A stretch of DNA of 64,000 nt from the NCBI GenBank assembly GCA_950295325.1, contig OX485803.1:63627554-63691553 (forward strand). The letters are read 5' to 3'. Position numbers and translations under genes: made by a program. The notes beneath the pieces were generated by a model. That model was not told where the DNA came from and did no database searches. It saw only the letters and a list, made by a program, of their open reading frames with translations. The stretch comes from Polytrichum commune (Eukaryota; Streptophyta; Polytrichopsida; Polytrichales; Polytrichaceae). Position 1 is the stretch's first letter; every line of letters starts with the position of its first letter. Below, piece after piece: positions 1 through 11,814 of this stretch.

Positions 1-594
1 TACGGACACGCGTTCATAAATTTATAGCCCTCCAATTTTGTTCGTATGTTTACAGACGCGTGTTCGTAAATTTATAGTGCTCCATTTTTGTTTGTATGTT
101 TACGGACACGCGCTCGTAAATTTATACCCTCCATTTTTGTTCGTATGTTTACGGACGCGCGTTCGTAAATTTATAGCCCTCCATTTTTGTTCATATGTTT
201 ACGGACGCGCGTTCATAAATTTATAGCCCTCCAATTTTGTTCGTATGTTTACAGACGCGTGTTCATAAATTTATAGCCCTCCATTTTTGTTTGTATGTTT
301 ACGGACACGCGCTCGTAAATTTATAGCCCTCCATTTTTGTTCGTATGTTTACGGACGCACGTTCGTAAATTTATACCCTCCATTTTTGTTCGTATGTTTA
401 CGGACGCGCGTTCGTAAATTTATAGCCCTCCATTTTTGTTCATATGTTTACGGACGCGCATTCATAAATTTATAGCCCTCCATTTTTGTTCGTATGTTTA
501 CGGACGCGCGTTTGTAAATTTATAGCCCTCCATTTTTGTTCGTATGATCATGGACGCGCGTTTGTAAACATCTAGCTTTGGGTTTTGTGTGGAT
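1..594. repeat. ~50-bp tandem satellite array with palindromic core
   Basis: About a dozen head-to-tail units of 49-50 bp run from the window edge to about 594, so the true array is longer to the left. Each unit holds a CG-rich imperfect palindrome close to TTACGAACGCGCGTTCGTAA, followed by an AT-rich spacer (ATTTATAGCCCTCCATTTTT) and GTTCGTATG. Units differ by a few substitutions and 1-bp indels; the last two or three are more diverged. Two repetitive open frames here (38-226 and 287-475) only reflect the repeat period and are not called as genes. Related single palindromes continue to about 5265. Confidence 0.93.
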
Positions 595-1600
595 CTTTAT
601 GAACACACGTTTGTAAATGGGGTTATATTATGCGTTGTCTTAGTATTTACGAATGATCGTTCGTAAATGTGTCTGTTTTTTGTTTATTTATAATATTCTA
701 TATATCATTTGTAAAAATACATATATGTATTTATGCAAATACATATAAAATGTGTATTGCAAATGATTGCTTCATGTGTCTCAGCAATGCTTACATTTGT
801 GCTTGCAAGACTTCATCATAATGATGAAACTGAAGAAAAAAATAGAATCAAAACAAGATTGAGTTTCAGAATGTGAGGAAGAATAAATAATGAGGATTCT
901 AGCTTAAATTGCATACAAAATATGCCAAACCTCATCATGCATGTAACAAAACACATATACTTCAACAATGAACAAATTCATAATGTGAGGGAAGTGAGTT
1001 CAGAAGGAATATTATACTCATATTGAAAAGTTGGACACCCAAAGCTTGTGCTTCGTCCCTTACTGAAAACCCCCGCAAACCCCACAAATGCACACTGAAT
1101 TGAATAAAAAATGCACCCTTACACCATACAAGGCTCCCCCACACTCTCAAGCCCTCGCACACTATATACAAACCCTAGCAAATACTCTGATGTACATACA
1201 ACTCCCAAGCTTGTAGCTCTCAAGCTTACTACTCTAAAGCTTTTAACTTGAGTTTCCTACTCTTAAGCTTACAACTCTCGAAAGGAAATTTCAAACTCTC
1301 AACACTTGCACCAACAAAACTAATATAATAAATGTGAAATTAAAAACAACAAGAGCTTCACTCCGCATCTATTCAGCGTTCCACTCCTCCTCTTTCTGCT
1401 CCAAATGATAATGAGGAGAAGAGAAGAAGGGGCGTGGGGAGGTAGCCAATGCCATTAGGGTTTCCCTAAGGGCTGTCACGTGGCCTCCTCTCAATGGGGA
1501 GGGAAGGGATGGGACGGGTTGGGGAGATGGGATGGGGAGATGCAATGGGAGGTGAACATGAGGAGATGGGGGGATAAGCAATAAAGGCATGTTAATTTCA
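595..1600. other. AT-rich intergenic stretch, no gene seen
   Basis: No coding signal. It holds two isolated copies of the satellite palindrome (596-618 and 645-668, the second almost perfect over 24 bp). A short degenerate tandem at about 1203-1282 repeats ACTCT-AAGCTT. A purine-rich tract lies at about 1410-1580. Confidence 0.6.
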
Positions 1601-1604
1601 AGCT

Positions 1605-2400
1605 TTGTAATATGTATATGTAATAGAGGCGCTTATCACATTAACTTGAAGAGTTAAGTATAAATACATCAATTTTGTTTGTCGCATCTCCTTAGTACCT
1701 CTACATTTGGATTCTTTGTAAAAATCTTTTAAATAGGGAGTATAAATTCGTAAGGAACAATGCACGTCATTTAGTAGGGATCTGATGAAGAATCCACCCC
1801 CAAGAATGTGTATATGGTGTTTTGAAATATATATTATTTTCATAAATGAGATATCTTTCAAGTTGTTCAATGGTAACTCAAATAAATATTACATTCATAA
1901 AGGACCCAATTTGAGATTGGGGGGAGGGATTGTCCGTTTTCTTACAAGAGGTGGAGGAAAACTCAATTTCAAATAGGTCTTCAATTCATTTCATTAGGTG
2001 TCAACTTGAACTAACATTCGTATAGTGCAAGTAACTTTAAATTAACTTGATCTAAATACATTTGAGCCATATGATCGGATATTTGATTAGCATCAAACGT
2101 AAGTCATAGGTATTCAATGGAAAATCCACCCCCAAGGATGTTCATACAGTGTTTGGAAATATATGGTGATTTCATGGATGAAATATATTTCAAGTTGTTC
2201 AATGGGTCCTCAAATAAGTATTAGATTAATAAAGGATCCAATTTGAGATTGGGGGGAGGGGTTGTCCGTTTTCTTATAAGAGGTGGAGGAAAATTCAATT
2301 TCCAATAGGTTGTCGATTTATTTCATTATGTATCAACTTGAACTAGTACATTTGAGCTATGTGATCGAATGTTTGGGTAGCATCAAATGTCAACTACACA
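1605..2400. repeat. 332-bp degenerate tandem duplication with upstream relative
   Basis: The block starting AATCCACCCCCAAG at 1791 recurs at 2123. The shared TTGAGATTGGGGGGAGGG lies at 1911 and 2243, both giving a 332-bp offset. Near the end the offset drops to 290 (TTTGAGCCAT at 2061, TTTGAGCTAT at 2351), so the second copy has lost about 42 bp. The segment 1605-1800 is also related to 12815-13030 (shared CTTATCACATTAA/TTTATCACATTAA, AGTATAAATACAT, CATTTAG), so this is a dispersed family with one local tandem event. Confidence 0.85.
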
Positions 2401-3650
2401 TAAATTAAGTTAGTCCGATATGGGATTTTGAGTAGTCAATATAGTTTGTGTGTGTAATCTAATGGATTAACTACCGGACATGCACAACTCTCACAAACCC
2501 TAAACCCTAACCCCAAACCCTATACCCTACATCTCTAAATATTTTTATCTTACCAACATTTCTTATATGTGGTCATGTTGTGGTCCATGGGCATGCCCAA
2601 CTGATCTACCGATGTTGGTTGGATTGAGAATTGCTTCATTCGGTTAATAACAACTATAATTGAAGATCATGCCGATTGTCATTTCAAGATTCAAATTTGG
2701 ATTTGAGATTCAACTTTGGTTTAGGTCAGAAGTGACATTTGAAGTTTTGAGTCTCTCTTTCACCTTAATAATGTTGAGTGCATTTTAATCCCACAATCCA
2801 TACTTAATTTTATTATAACATGCATATCTTTAGACTTCATTTTAAATGATTTATCATTAGCTTTGCATATACTTCTCGTAGGATGCAAAACACACAATTA
2901 TAAGTGGGACTCAACCTAGGTATGGTTTCAATTTATATAATTATTCTATCTTAATTACCATTCCAAATTAATTCAACATTTCCACACATGCCGAATTTAT
3001 TCACTATTTCCAAACCTAGGGTTGCATTTGAATTAGGACGTAAATTATATCTAGGTATGGTTTGAATTCATATTCTTAATGTGCCTTACAAGCCATTATG
3101 AATTAATCCGACTTTTAATTGGTGTTCATGCACTTGGTGAGCATATTACGGGCATGTTTTGATGTAAATCATATGATACCTATTATTTTAGGGGCCTTCA
3201 CAACAGATTATTACCCACTCTTACCTCATTGTGTGTTTGTGTGTGTTTGTGTGTGTGTATATATATATTTATTTATTTATTTATTTATTTGGGAGACCTT
3301 GGTAACATCTAAGGTGTGCGACGGATGTACATGTTTTCAATGTTTGCATGCCATACATGTTTCATACATAAAATTATTTATGTTCCGCATGAATAGATGG
3401 CATATTGTTAGGTCAAAGTAGGCGGTGGGAATCCGTTTTTTAAAGAGCATCGAAGGGATTTTGAACCACCCTAGTGGAGTATTTAAAGCTCTTCCCCCCA
3501 CAACAAAGTTTTTTTTTGTGGCAGACGCCAAGTGTGCGCTTCAGAGACTCGATGAAGGGCGCTCAAGCCATTTTCCTGTGTGACTGTCAATCGTACACTC
3601 CTAAGTACATGACAACATGCACCCACTACATATACCACCGAAAATACTGG
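2401..3650. other. Intergenic stretch with compound microsatellite
   Basis: No gene recognised. A telomere-like run of CCCTAAA-type units lies at about 2498-2530, too short and degenerate to be more than an interstitial remnant. A compound microsatellite at about 3232-3290 goes from GT repeats to AT to (TTTA)n. The 100-residue frame across it is low-complexity. Confidence 0.6.
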
Positions 3651-4184
3651 AGCTTTACGAACGCGCGTTTGTAAAGCTGGAGTGCACACATTTGTAGGAG
3701 TGGATCAAACATATAGGATGGTGGGGAGTTTACAAACATGCGTTCGTAAATACCACCTTAGCGTATTTTCTACATCCATAAATTTATATACATATACATA
3801 TGACTATGCATAGGCACAGACAATACGGCAATGATATACGAATGAGCGTTCGTAAATATGCCATTCATTTGCCCCAAATACATATAGGATGGGCGAGAGT
3901 TTATGAACGTGCATTTGTAAATGCCACCCGGGAGTATGGTCTACGCTTCCATCATGCCTCCCTCCATACATATATATCTATGCATAGACACAAACATTAT
4001 GGCCAAGATATATACAAACGTGCGTTCGTATATATGCCGTGCAAGGATCTAGAAATGGACTTGGGTATATCGCACACGCATCCATTTGCCCCAAATACAC
4101 ATAGGATGTCCGAGTTTACGAGTGTGTGTTCGTAAACCCCACTTGGGAGTATGGTCTACGCATCTAGCATGCATCCCTCCATTC
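3651..4184. repeat. Composite ~200-bp repeats carrying paired palindromes
   Basis: Single palindromes sit at 3651-3678, 3728-3751, 3834-3859, 3899-3922, 4008-4035 and 4114-4137. Two composite units (about 3790-3974 and 3975-4184) share the order CTATGCATAG, a palindrome with TATA-like flanks, CCCCAAATACA-ATAGGATG, a palindrome with GTTTAC/GTAAA flanks, then GAGTATGGTCTACGC and CCCTCCAT. A third unit resumes at 4728 after an inserted element. The core agrees with the 1-594 satellite. Confidence 0.85.
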
Positions 4185-4727
4185 CACGGGTAGGTCACTC
4201 TAAGGCATTTTTGTGCACCACGTGCGGCTGGGGGTTTTTTGTTTTGGGGCTATTTACCTTCAAGGGTTGAATTAAAGCCTCCCTATAATTACTTAAATTT
4301 TAAAAATGGCCCATTTGTTTGCACCCTTCCGTTACTTATATTGTCCAAGTCACTGCAATTTTTTGTACTCTATATTCCTTTTAAGTAATAAAAGCTAATC
4401 TACTTCCTAACGCATTGACGAGTGTTAAGGGAAACCATGGAAACAAAGAAGGGTGCAAACAAAGTTATGAAGAAAACACATAGGAGACCATAGCAAACAT
4501 ACTAAACATACCTTCTAGGATCCTTATCTTCAGCCCCTATATTAATTTTACAAAAAAATAATGGCCCACATTTTATGTCCATCTAACTTACTTATAGTGG
4601 GATTGTCTACATTTAATGGCCCCTTCATTATTTGGAATTCCTTTATAATTTTTATTTCAAATGATTTTAATCCTCTCTATATTATGCCACACGTCGTTTT
4701 TAAAATGCACTAAGTGACCTACCCGTG
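4185..4727. mobile_element. Non-autonomous hAT-like DNA transposon, 543 bp
   Basis: The ends are inverted: CACGGGTAGGTCACT at 4185 and AGTGACCTACCCGTG ending at 4727, with similarity continuing a further ~10 bp. An exact 8-bp direct repeat CTCCATTC flanks it (4177-4184 and 4728-4735). Removing the element and one direct repeat rejoins a composite repeat matching the neighbouring copy (CCCTCCAT-ACATATATCTATGCATAG). An 8-bp target duplication is typical of hAT (also of P) elements; the terminus does not fit the usual hAT end exactly, so the superfamily is an inference. No coding capacity seen. Confidence 0.85.
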
Positions 4728-5270
4728 CTCCATTCACATATATCTATGCATAGATACAAACAATATTGCAGATATATATACGAACGGGCGTTTGTATATA
4801 CATCATGCTAGGATCTATGAATGGATGTCGGTACGTTGCACTCGTATCCATTTGCTCGGAATACACATAGGATGGCATGTTATTAATGAACAGATGGCCT
4901 TAAATACCACAATGGCGACGGTCCATGTTTTGGTTGACATATATAGTATGGTCTGGAACATACGAACGCCCGTTCGTATATAAACCCAACTGAAACATAC
5001 GTGGGAATGTATACAAACGACCGTTCGTATATCCCAACTCATATTCTTTCTCTATTTTGACTTTGATTGACATAAATCTTGTCTATTGTGTAAACGACTT
5101 ATATTTCTTACATTTATATCATTCTACCATTTGCCATGAGTAGACGTAATGTTCATGAATACCGATGTATATTCGTATAGTATGCTCGTGAGAGTTGCGT
5201 GTGTTTTGTCCCATGCACATTTCATTATGAAAGGGGATGGGTTTTACGACTGCGCATTCATAAACATATG
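4728..5270. repeat. Third composite palindromic repeat and trailing palindromes
   Basis: This resumes the unit interrupted at 4185: CTATGCATAG, then a palindrome at 4773-4800 with TATATA flanks, then ATACACATAGGATGG. Further palindromes lie at about 4954-4981, 5009-5032 (GTATAC/GTATAT flanks) and, more decayed, at 5241-5265. Spacing is irregular. Confidence 0.8.
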
Positions 5271-6100
5271 TCAAAATCATGTCCTTTGTTGGTGTGCAAC
5301 CATCTTCATGGGGAGTGCACAAACCATTTCAACGCCCTTCAAGAATATTATATATCACAATGGGATGGCCATGTCTATTGATATGGGAGAATAAAGATTA
5401 TTTGCACATGACATTGTATTGTTTCGGAACGCTCGTCGCGTTTACGTATGAGGTCCTCCAATGGTACCCAAATAGTTGTTTGTGAATTTTGAGCCATATA
5501 TATACACATATAGTGAGTCCGCTCTTGTATGCATGACATCAGTTGTGGGGTTGGTCATTCCATGGTGGCTTGTTTAGGTGGGATGGCAATGGATATGGGA
5601 GATAGTGCATTTGAGTTATCGACGAATGCATCGTCTTTTGATAGTGAATGTGTCCCTATCGGCGGACAATACTCACGGGACAAACGTGTTAGGTGTGTTT
5701 GGGGATACATCCTCCCATAAATCTTTGGAAGTGCACGAACAATCTCAATATTCCGGGGATGACCACGATGACATTCCATTGTGTGCCGGTTTTCGGAGGG
5801 AGTAATGGGTGGGTGTGAGCCCAATATGGTGCCCACATATGTTTTTAGTCATTGAATTATTAAAATCTTAGTCTTTGGGTTTACAATGAATACTCGAAAA
5901 GATAAAAAGAGTGATGCTTTTAGTTGATGTTCTTGTTAAGGTTTAGAGCCTGTGTAAGTGTGACTGCGGGATTGAAGATTTAGGGATTTGTTTGGGGAGT
6001 GATTAGTGTTAGGAGAAGCTTATAGTTAGAGAGGGTTAGGATTTAGATTTGCAATTGGTCTTAAAAAAGTGTGACTTAGGCCAGGATTAATTGTCCGTGT
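5271..6100. other. Intergenic stretch, no gene or repeat recognised
   Basis: Several short open frames overlap on both strands (for example 5529-5720 and 5555-5836). None matches a family I recognise and none shows convincing coding bias. Confidence 0.5.
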
Positions 6101-7140
6101 TAAGGTGGTTTTGTGTCGGTTAAAGGTGGAAGGGTCCCTCCCAAAATGAGGATCAGGTGCATGGATCCTCGGAACCAGGGGAGGTCTCAAGGTTCTAGGT
6201 TTTGTGGGTGATACTCTCTCTCAACGGAAGCGGGCAGAGAGCCGAGGTTGCGGTGCTGGAGCCCAACAGCTCCGTAGCTCAACGGTGCGAACACAAAGAG
6301 GCTGCATTGACGCTGCCGTCACCAAGGAGGTTAGCCTGCTGAGGAGGGGCTAAGAGGCCAGTTGCACTCACAAAGCTACGAAAATTCGGAGAGTGCTAGG
6401 CAGGCTGAGCCACAGATCTCAGTCTCAGTCGGGAGCGAGGAGGAACTGGCCAAGGAAGGCCGGATTTGAGTGCAGCTACTAATTGCTCTGGTTGCGGGCA
6501 TATAAGTACTGGGCAATGTGTGAGCCGAGACCGCACATTATGAGTTGTATTGACGAACGGTGAATCTGGGGAAGCTCCTGATGCCCAAGGATGGCGAATG
6601 GGCTTGGGGAGATTCAGAGCGGAAGATGTGGAAAAGGCTAGAGGAGATTGATGCTAGCGGAATCTGTACTTGAATGCTGGGTTGTGGAGTGAAGGAATGG
6701 GGAAGGCAGTGTGAGGAGGAAGCATGAGGTAAAAGGGTGATGCGAAGCGCAAGGTGGAAGTGGTTGGATTGAAAACTCGGCCGAGTTCTGAGGCAGGGGG
6801 CAGAGCCTCGGAGCTGGGACAGGCACATATATCTCAGACTGGGCCATATTACACTGAGTGCTCGCAACCTAGGCTGCAGGAGCTGGTGCCGGGTGGAGAG
6901 GAGAATCGTGACAGGCCCTCAGGGCCGGGGACTGCCACCAGGGTTTAACAAGGGTGGAACCAGGGGGGAATCCTTTGTCTACATTGTACAAGGACCAGCA
7001 AGGGCAGCTACCCCTTGGGTAGTACTGGCTCTTAAAGGGTTAAACATTGGGAGGTGGATAGAGATTAGGAAGCACTAGGAAGTTAGAGGGGAAGGACTAG
7101 ATTTCCAAGCTAAGGCATTGGTTAATGCCAGTGTATGACC
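6101..7140. other. GC-richer block of unknown nature
   Basis: Composition rises visibly from about 6101 to 7140 compared with the AT-rich flanks, with many GAGG, GGAGC and CTGG words. All frames are broken by stops; the longest (6754-6948 plus, 6538-6867 minus) give low-complexity, unrecognised peptides. No terminal repeats, primer-binding site or splice structure was found. It could be a non-coding transcript, a decayed insertion or an old retroelement leader. Confidence 0.4.
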
Positions 7141-8171
7141 ATATTGTGTTATTATTATAAAGTGTGGTTGCATATCCACTTCAGTCAAGTGTTATTGACA
7201 AAATGGTAGGAGGGAAGGGGATTTTATTCAACATGTGTGGACCTTGAACCTCCCCCTGGACACTGACGCATTAAAGGGTGGAGGTTTGGGTCTCACACAA
7301 AGGTTATATGGTCCTCGTACGAACAAGAGATGAAGAGCACCCCAAGCCAATTTAGTTGGTGAAAACATTGTCTTCACCCAATTTTGTTCGAACTAGCCCC
7401 AACTTTCGTCAAATTGAAGTGGAATATTGCCGTCCTAGCACCAAAGACGATAATGTTCTTTGCACCTATTTAGGTTGGAATACGAAAAATAGTCTCCATT
7501 GTCGAAGAACATGGTGTTGGACCATATAATCTTCGTGGCAATCAACGTGGATAGTGGACAGTGAACTCATCGTACGAACCGGTTTGGATAAACACAGATA
7601 CCATACTTTGTGCTTGGAAGCCGCGCAAAGATTCCAAATCGGAAACAATGAGCATTCTTCAAAAACATATAGATTTTGCCAAAGACAACTTGGCATGTAT
7701 TGCAGCTATGGAAAATGACGCCGAGAATGGATATGAAGCGGAAGATGAAGACGGGGAAACATAACATAGGTTGGAATTAATGGCAAAACATAGGGGCACT
7801 TTATAGACTTGGTTTTATTGCAGCTATTATATTCAAATTTATAATATTCAAATTTATTCATACGTTTACAATGTGCCATCCAATTCCATAAGACCCTTAT
7901 ATATGGGATGCGCACCCTAGACTTTATAATGACATAAAACCACTTGCTTTTTAGATTTGATTGTTTTTTCCATGTGTGGTTCATGTTTTGATTATGATTT
8001 GAAGACTTGCTGTTTTTAGTAGTGTGAATATTCTCCGCATGCGAATTTATAATCCATCATGTTCCCGATGTTCCCAATGTTCCGTATGCTCACAATATTG
8101 GCATCCCAAACTATGGGCGTATTTTATTTTGAGACTTTCCAAAGTCTCCGATTAACAAATATAGTGTTTAA
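7141..8171. other. Intergenic stretch, no gene recognised
   Basis: A 67-residue frame at 7561-7764 (plus) ends in an acidic tail and is preceded by about 240 bp that can be read in several broken frames. It may be the end of a decayed reading frame, but I do not recognise a family. The rest is AT-rich. Confidence 0.4.
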
Positions 8172-8393
8172 TTTATTTTATTTTATCATGTGTGAGAACC
8201 CGCATGAATAGAAATTCATTGAAATGGCATTTGGTTGAGGGCCCGGTCACATATGACTTTACACTACACTTGAGGGTCCATGACCACACTACATGCTTTC
8301 GGAGGTGTCTTGGGATGGCCTATGGACACTTTCTTCTGGGCTCTCACAATTTTGATGGTCACGGCTCTTGGCTCGTGCGTGAAGTGGCCCTTA
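8172..8393 (+). repeat. Dispersed repeat, partial copy of the 51.2-51.7 kb element
   Basis: Aligns closely with about 51530-51745: both share ATGAATAGAAATTCATTGAA, ACTACACTTGAGGGTCC and GTGAAGTGGCCCT, with scattered substitutions. Only the right part is present here; the left terminus found at 51247 is missing. Confidence 0.85.
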
Positions 8394-8912
8394 CTGTCTA
8401 CCTTAAAGCAAGTTTTGTAACGAAGGTACTGATTATTTAGTCCACAGTAGTTAATTAATCACACGCATCCAAGCTGATCCTTACAATGACATCAGATGAC
8501 CTCCAAAACATCGTGCAAGCTCCATGAACAACTTCTTTCTCCATAAATATAGTAATCTCCTGCACAACTTCCTTCTCCTTAAATATAGTAAGCCAAGCTT
8601 GAAGTCTACTGCAGTAGTACTTCCAGTGTCAAAAGGTCAAGGAGAAAATGAACAATAACTTAATGTCCACATGACACCCTTCCTCACAAGTCACGTCTTC
8701 TGCTCACATGCCACCACCACCAGCTTCCATCACCCTTGCATTGTCTTCCCTCCCACAAACAGCATGGTAAGCTCTTAACCCCAAAACGCTTTTTCAGGAC
8801 GACTGATGATGAGCCTCTCAGTATGTATATATATATATATGGGTGTCTAAAATTTATTGGACAACGTGAACATGGATTTTTGGACGTTGACTTTTAGGCA
8901 ACTAGTAGCATC
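8394..8912. other. Intergenic stretch with AT microsatellite
   Basis: No gene seen. A short (AT)n run lies at about 8823-8840. A small direct repeat of TCTCC-TAAATATAGTAA occurs at about 8540-8590. Confidence 0.5.
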
Positions 8913-9354
8913 GATCGGGGAGATTTTTGGGCATAATCGGTTGAGATCCTAGTGTTTGGAAGTCCAACCGATTACATGTTGACATCTATGATCGGGGAGA
9001 ACCGGCAGTTAGTTACAGGTGAACGAACCGGTTGAGTATGAGATATACCGGTTGAAGTTCAAGACTGCAGGAAAATTACCGATCATTTTAGAGGAATTTA
9101 TAGAATATACCTCAATTTAATAAAGGAAAACCGGAGGATGTCCACATGTAACCAGTTGGACCTCAACTGGTTATGCCCAAAACCCTCCCCGATCACTGGT
9201 TGCCATCCTTTGTTTTTTCTATATTAATTTGAGGTATGTTCCATAAGTTCCTCTAAAGTGATCTCTAATTCTCCTGAAGTCTTGAACTTCAACCGGTTAT
9301 TCGATCTCAAACTCAACCCGTTCATCTGTAACTAACTGCCGGTTCTCCCCGATC
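8913..9354. mobile_element. Foldback element with two interleaved inverted repeats
   Basis: Four blocks in order A, B, A', B'. A (8913-8986) begins GATCGGGGAG and contains TTTTGGGCATAA; A' (9136-9194) is its inverse, apart from about 14 extra bases in A. B (8990-9134) contains GAACCGGCAGTTAGTTAC and GTTGAAGTTCAAGACT; B' (9205-9354) is its inverse and ends TCCCCGATC. Because A/A' and B/B' cross, only one pair can form a simple stem at a time. Shorter relatives lie at 29612-29824 (B, A') and 46227-46532 (A, B'). No coding capacity; TSD not identified. Confidence 0.85.
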
Positions 9355-11225
9355 ATTGAATAGTAGTGATAGTCTGTTGTCTTGCAAGGTAATACTTCTT
9401 TGACACTTGCACATGAAGAAACTGTTTTGCCAAGTTTGATCTAGTACGCCCAATAAGTAATTTTAGTGTTAATGATCTTACGGTGACACCCTTGTTGTCA
9501 GCAATGGAGAGGACGTGAATATGAGGCGTCTGAAAAGGGACGGGAGTCCACATGAAGTGACATCAAGTGGAGGAGCACACTCTGTCTTAGGATTTGTTTG
9601 GTCCAGTTTACACCTTTCACACCTATTACTATGGGCTGATAGTTAGTGTAGGTTTTTGTGGGTTGAAAATGAGGGTGGGTTGTAACTTGATAACATGATA
9701 ATATTCAAATCAAAAATGAAAAAAAAGGTTACCAACACATCGATAAGAATGATGGATTGATTTACTTTACGTTTTCGACCATGAGATGAAATGAACGATT
9801 CCATGTGGCATCATTGAAGTGGGAACAACAACCACTCTTGCAACTTAGTGCTCAAGAGCCGCACTGATTCAGCGATGCGGTGCAGTGGAAAGGTTGGTTG
9901 CCATAGCAATTGTGCATTTTACCCCTACATGATGATGATAATGGATACACAATCACATGTTACACTCTTGCAATGAGGGGCCATCTAATCCCATCTGCAC
10001 CTATATCTAGCATCTACCAAAGGAAAAATGCACACAATTCTTCATTGGAATAGCGTCTAAATGGCTTTTGTGGGTGGCTATGAAATTAGACCCCTATATA
10101 CAAGAAAAATTATAGAGAAAAACAAAGGTATGCGTACCACCGGTACACTAGATAATAAACTCATACATTTGCATGGAAGTATTCAATGTAATTTGATAAA
10201 TGCCTAAAATGCACAAACGAATATAAACATCAGGCAAACAAAATGTCCTCATTATGCATACAATCCACTTCACTTTATGATGAGGAAGATTATTGGATAG
10301 TTTCTCGCCCGTAAGATGTAACTCGTGATAATCTAACCCTGCAACATGCATCATTGAAGCTAGGGCAGTGATAACATCTACTTTTACCATCATATGATCA
10401 ATGAAGTCATGAGTTCATTAAGCACGTCTACTCTCAATATTTTCTCTAAACTTTAGGACCCCTTTCGTACATCTACCTCCACTCTAGAATTCTCAATAGC
10501 CTCATTATTTGCACACACTGTAGTGCCAAATACCTTCCAGGCTGGCCCAGCTCAAGCAAAAGACTCAGCTAGCCTGGTACAATATTTTGCGTTTTTCTCT
10601 CCACTTTGTTTAAGTTATTTGTGCTTCTAAATTTGAAGCACACGTCACCTTGTTGCAGCAGTCATCATGTACGGCCTTCAAATGATTCAACACATCTTTG
10701 AAATTTGACCCACATTTTCACTTGCGTCAATTCACAACCACACTAGTACTTACTGCATTTCAGTAGATTTGACTTGCAAGGCATTTGAGCTGATTACTGC
10801 TATCACATTTAGGGTGGATTTACATCAGGGTCCGGGTCCAAGAAACTCAGGGTCAAAAACTTCCCAAGTTAATGGACTTTTTTCGGGATTCAAGATTGGA
10901 GCCAAGTTTGAAGAGTGGTGTTACCACGAGGAACCATAGTGCCTGACCATTGGTTCTCTTTCACTAGATGGTTTCATAGTCTATTACAACAATAGACTTT
11001 TTCAATCCACATTCATAAATTGCAATCTCGCCTAGTGGAAGAGACCCGGTGACAAAACGCACCAAAATTCGCGTATTGTTTCTCTAGCTAGGAGTGTTTT
11101 TTTTTTCTTTCTAGGTGGGTCCATCAAGATTTGTGCAAAAGTATTGCCACGTTAGCGAATCTTTGTTTCTTCATACCTTAACCTCCTTGGGTTTCAAATT
11201 TTGTTGCCGACCAATAGAATCGCAT
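9355..11225. other. Intergenic stretch, nothing recognised
   Basis: AT-rich sequence with only short, unrecognised open frames (for example 10148-10393 minus). No long inverted or tandem repeats noticed. Confidence 0.5.
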
Positions 11226-11395
11226 GTACAACAACCTCAGGTATATCGACATCAGATAAGGGTGCACAAGTAGAAATTAAGATATCAAAACGACGCGACC
11301 ATCTAACATGAAGTGACCAGAATGACACCAGCGGTTTCTACTTGTGCACCCTTAATTACCTTATGCCAATAGTATTGAGATGGTCGTTGTTGTAC
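11226..11395. mobile_element. Short foldback MITE-like element, 170 bp
   Basis: GTACAACAAC at 11226 is matched in inverse at the right end (GTTGTTGTAC to 11395). The inner arms share AAGGGTGCACAAGTAGAAA and its complement. The arms are 50-60 bp with a few indels around a ~50-bp centre. No clear target duplication. Confidence 0.78.
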
Positions 11396-11814
11396 ATTCA
11401 AGAATTCTCGTCATTCAAGAAGCTTCCCAAGTCTACTGTGTTAGAATCAGTTCAAAGCAAGTGACTGGGTGTTCAAAGCTTGCTGAAAATTCAGACAGTC
11501 CTCACTACTACATTCATTCCGACCTGTGAGTACAAGTTTGAAACTCGACATTGCATAAGAAAATAATGCCGTCAACAGCACCTAACTTTAACTCAGTTGA
11601 ATCGAAGGTGATTGCACTTTAGGTGGGCCTCATGTTGTCACCGGTCACTCTTCGTAATCATATAGAAAGATGCCTAAGGTATATGGGTCTTAAATGGTGC
11701 CTTTCTTCTACAAACCCAATTCTCCTAGGGTATGAAACACACGATTAGTTAAGATGGTGAGCACATCCACATTGACGGCCATAGCCACTTTCTTCATGAT
11801 TTTAAGAGCTCATG

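Noticed and set aside
38-475. Repetitive open frames as a tandem-repeat protein
   Set aside because: Frames only follow the 50-bp period and stop at unit variants; no other coding evidence.
1-594. Possible CRISPR-like array
   Set aside because: The spacers are as conserved as the palindromes and the context is plant nuclear DNA; it is an ordinary tandem satellite.
2498-2530. Telomere repeat
   Set aside because: Only a few degenerate CCCTAAA units in mid-sequence; a chance or interstitial remnant. The same applies to about 40441-40455.
3119-3421. 100-residue frame as a gene
   Set aside because: Runs through a GT/TTTA microsatellite, giving runs of Val/Cys and Leu/Tyr/Ile; low complexity.
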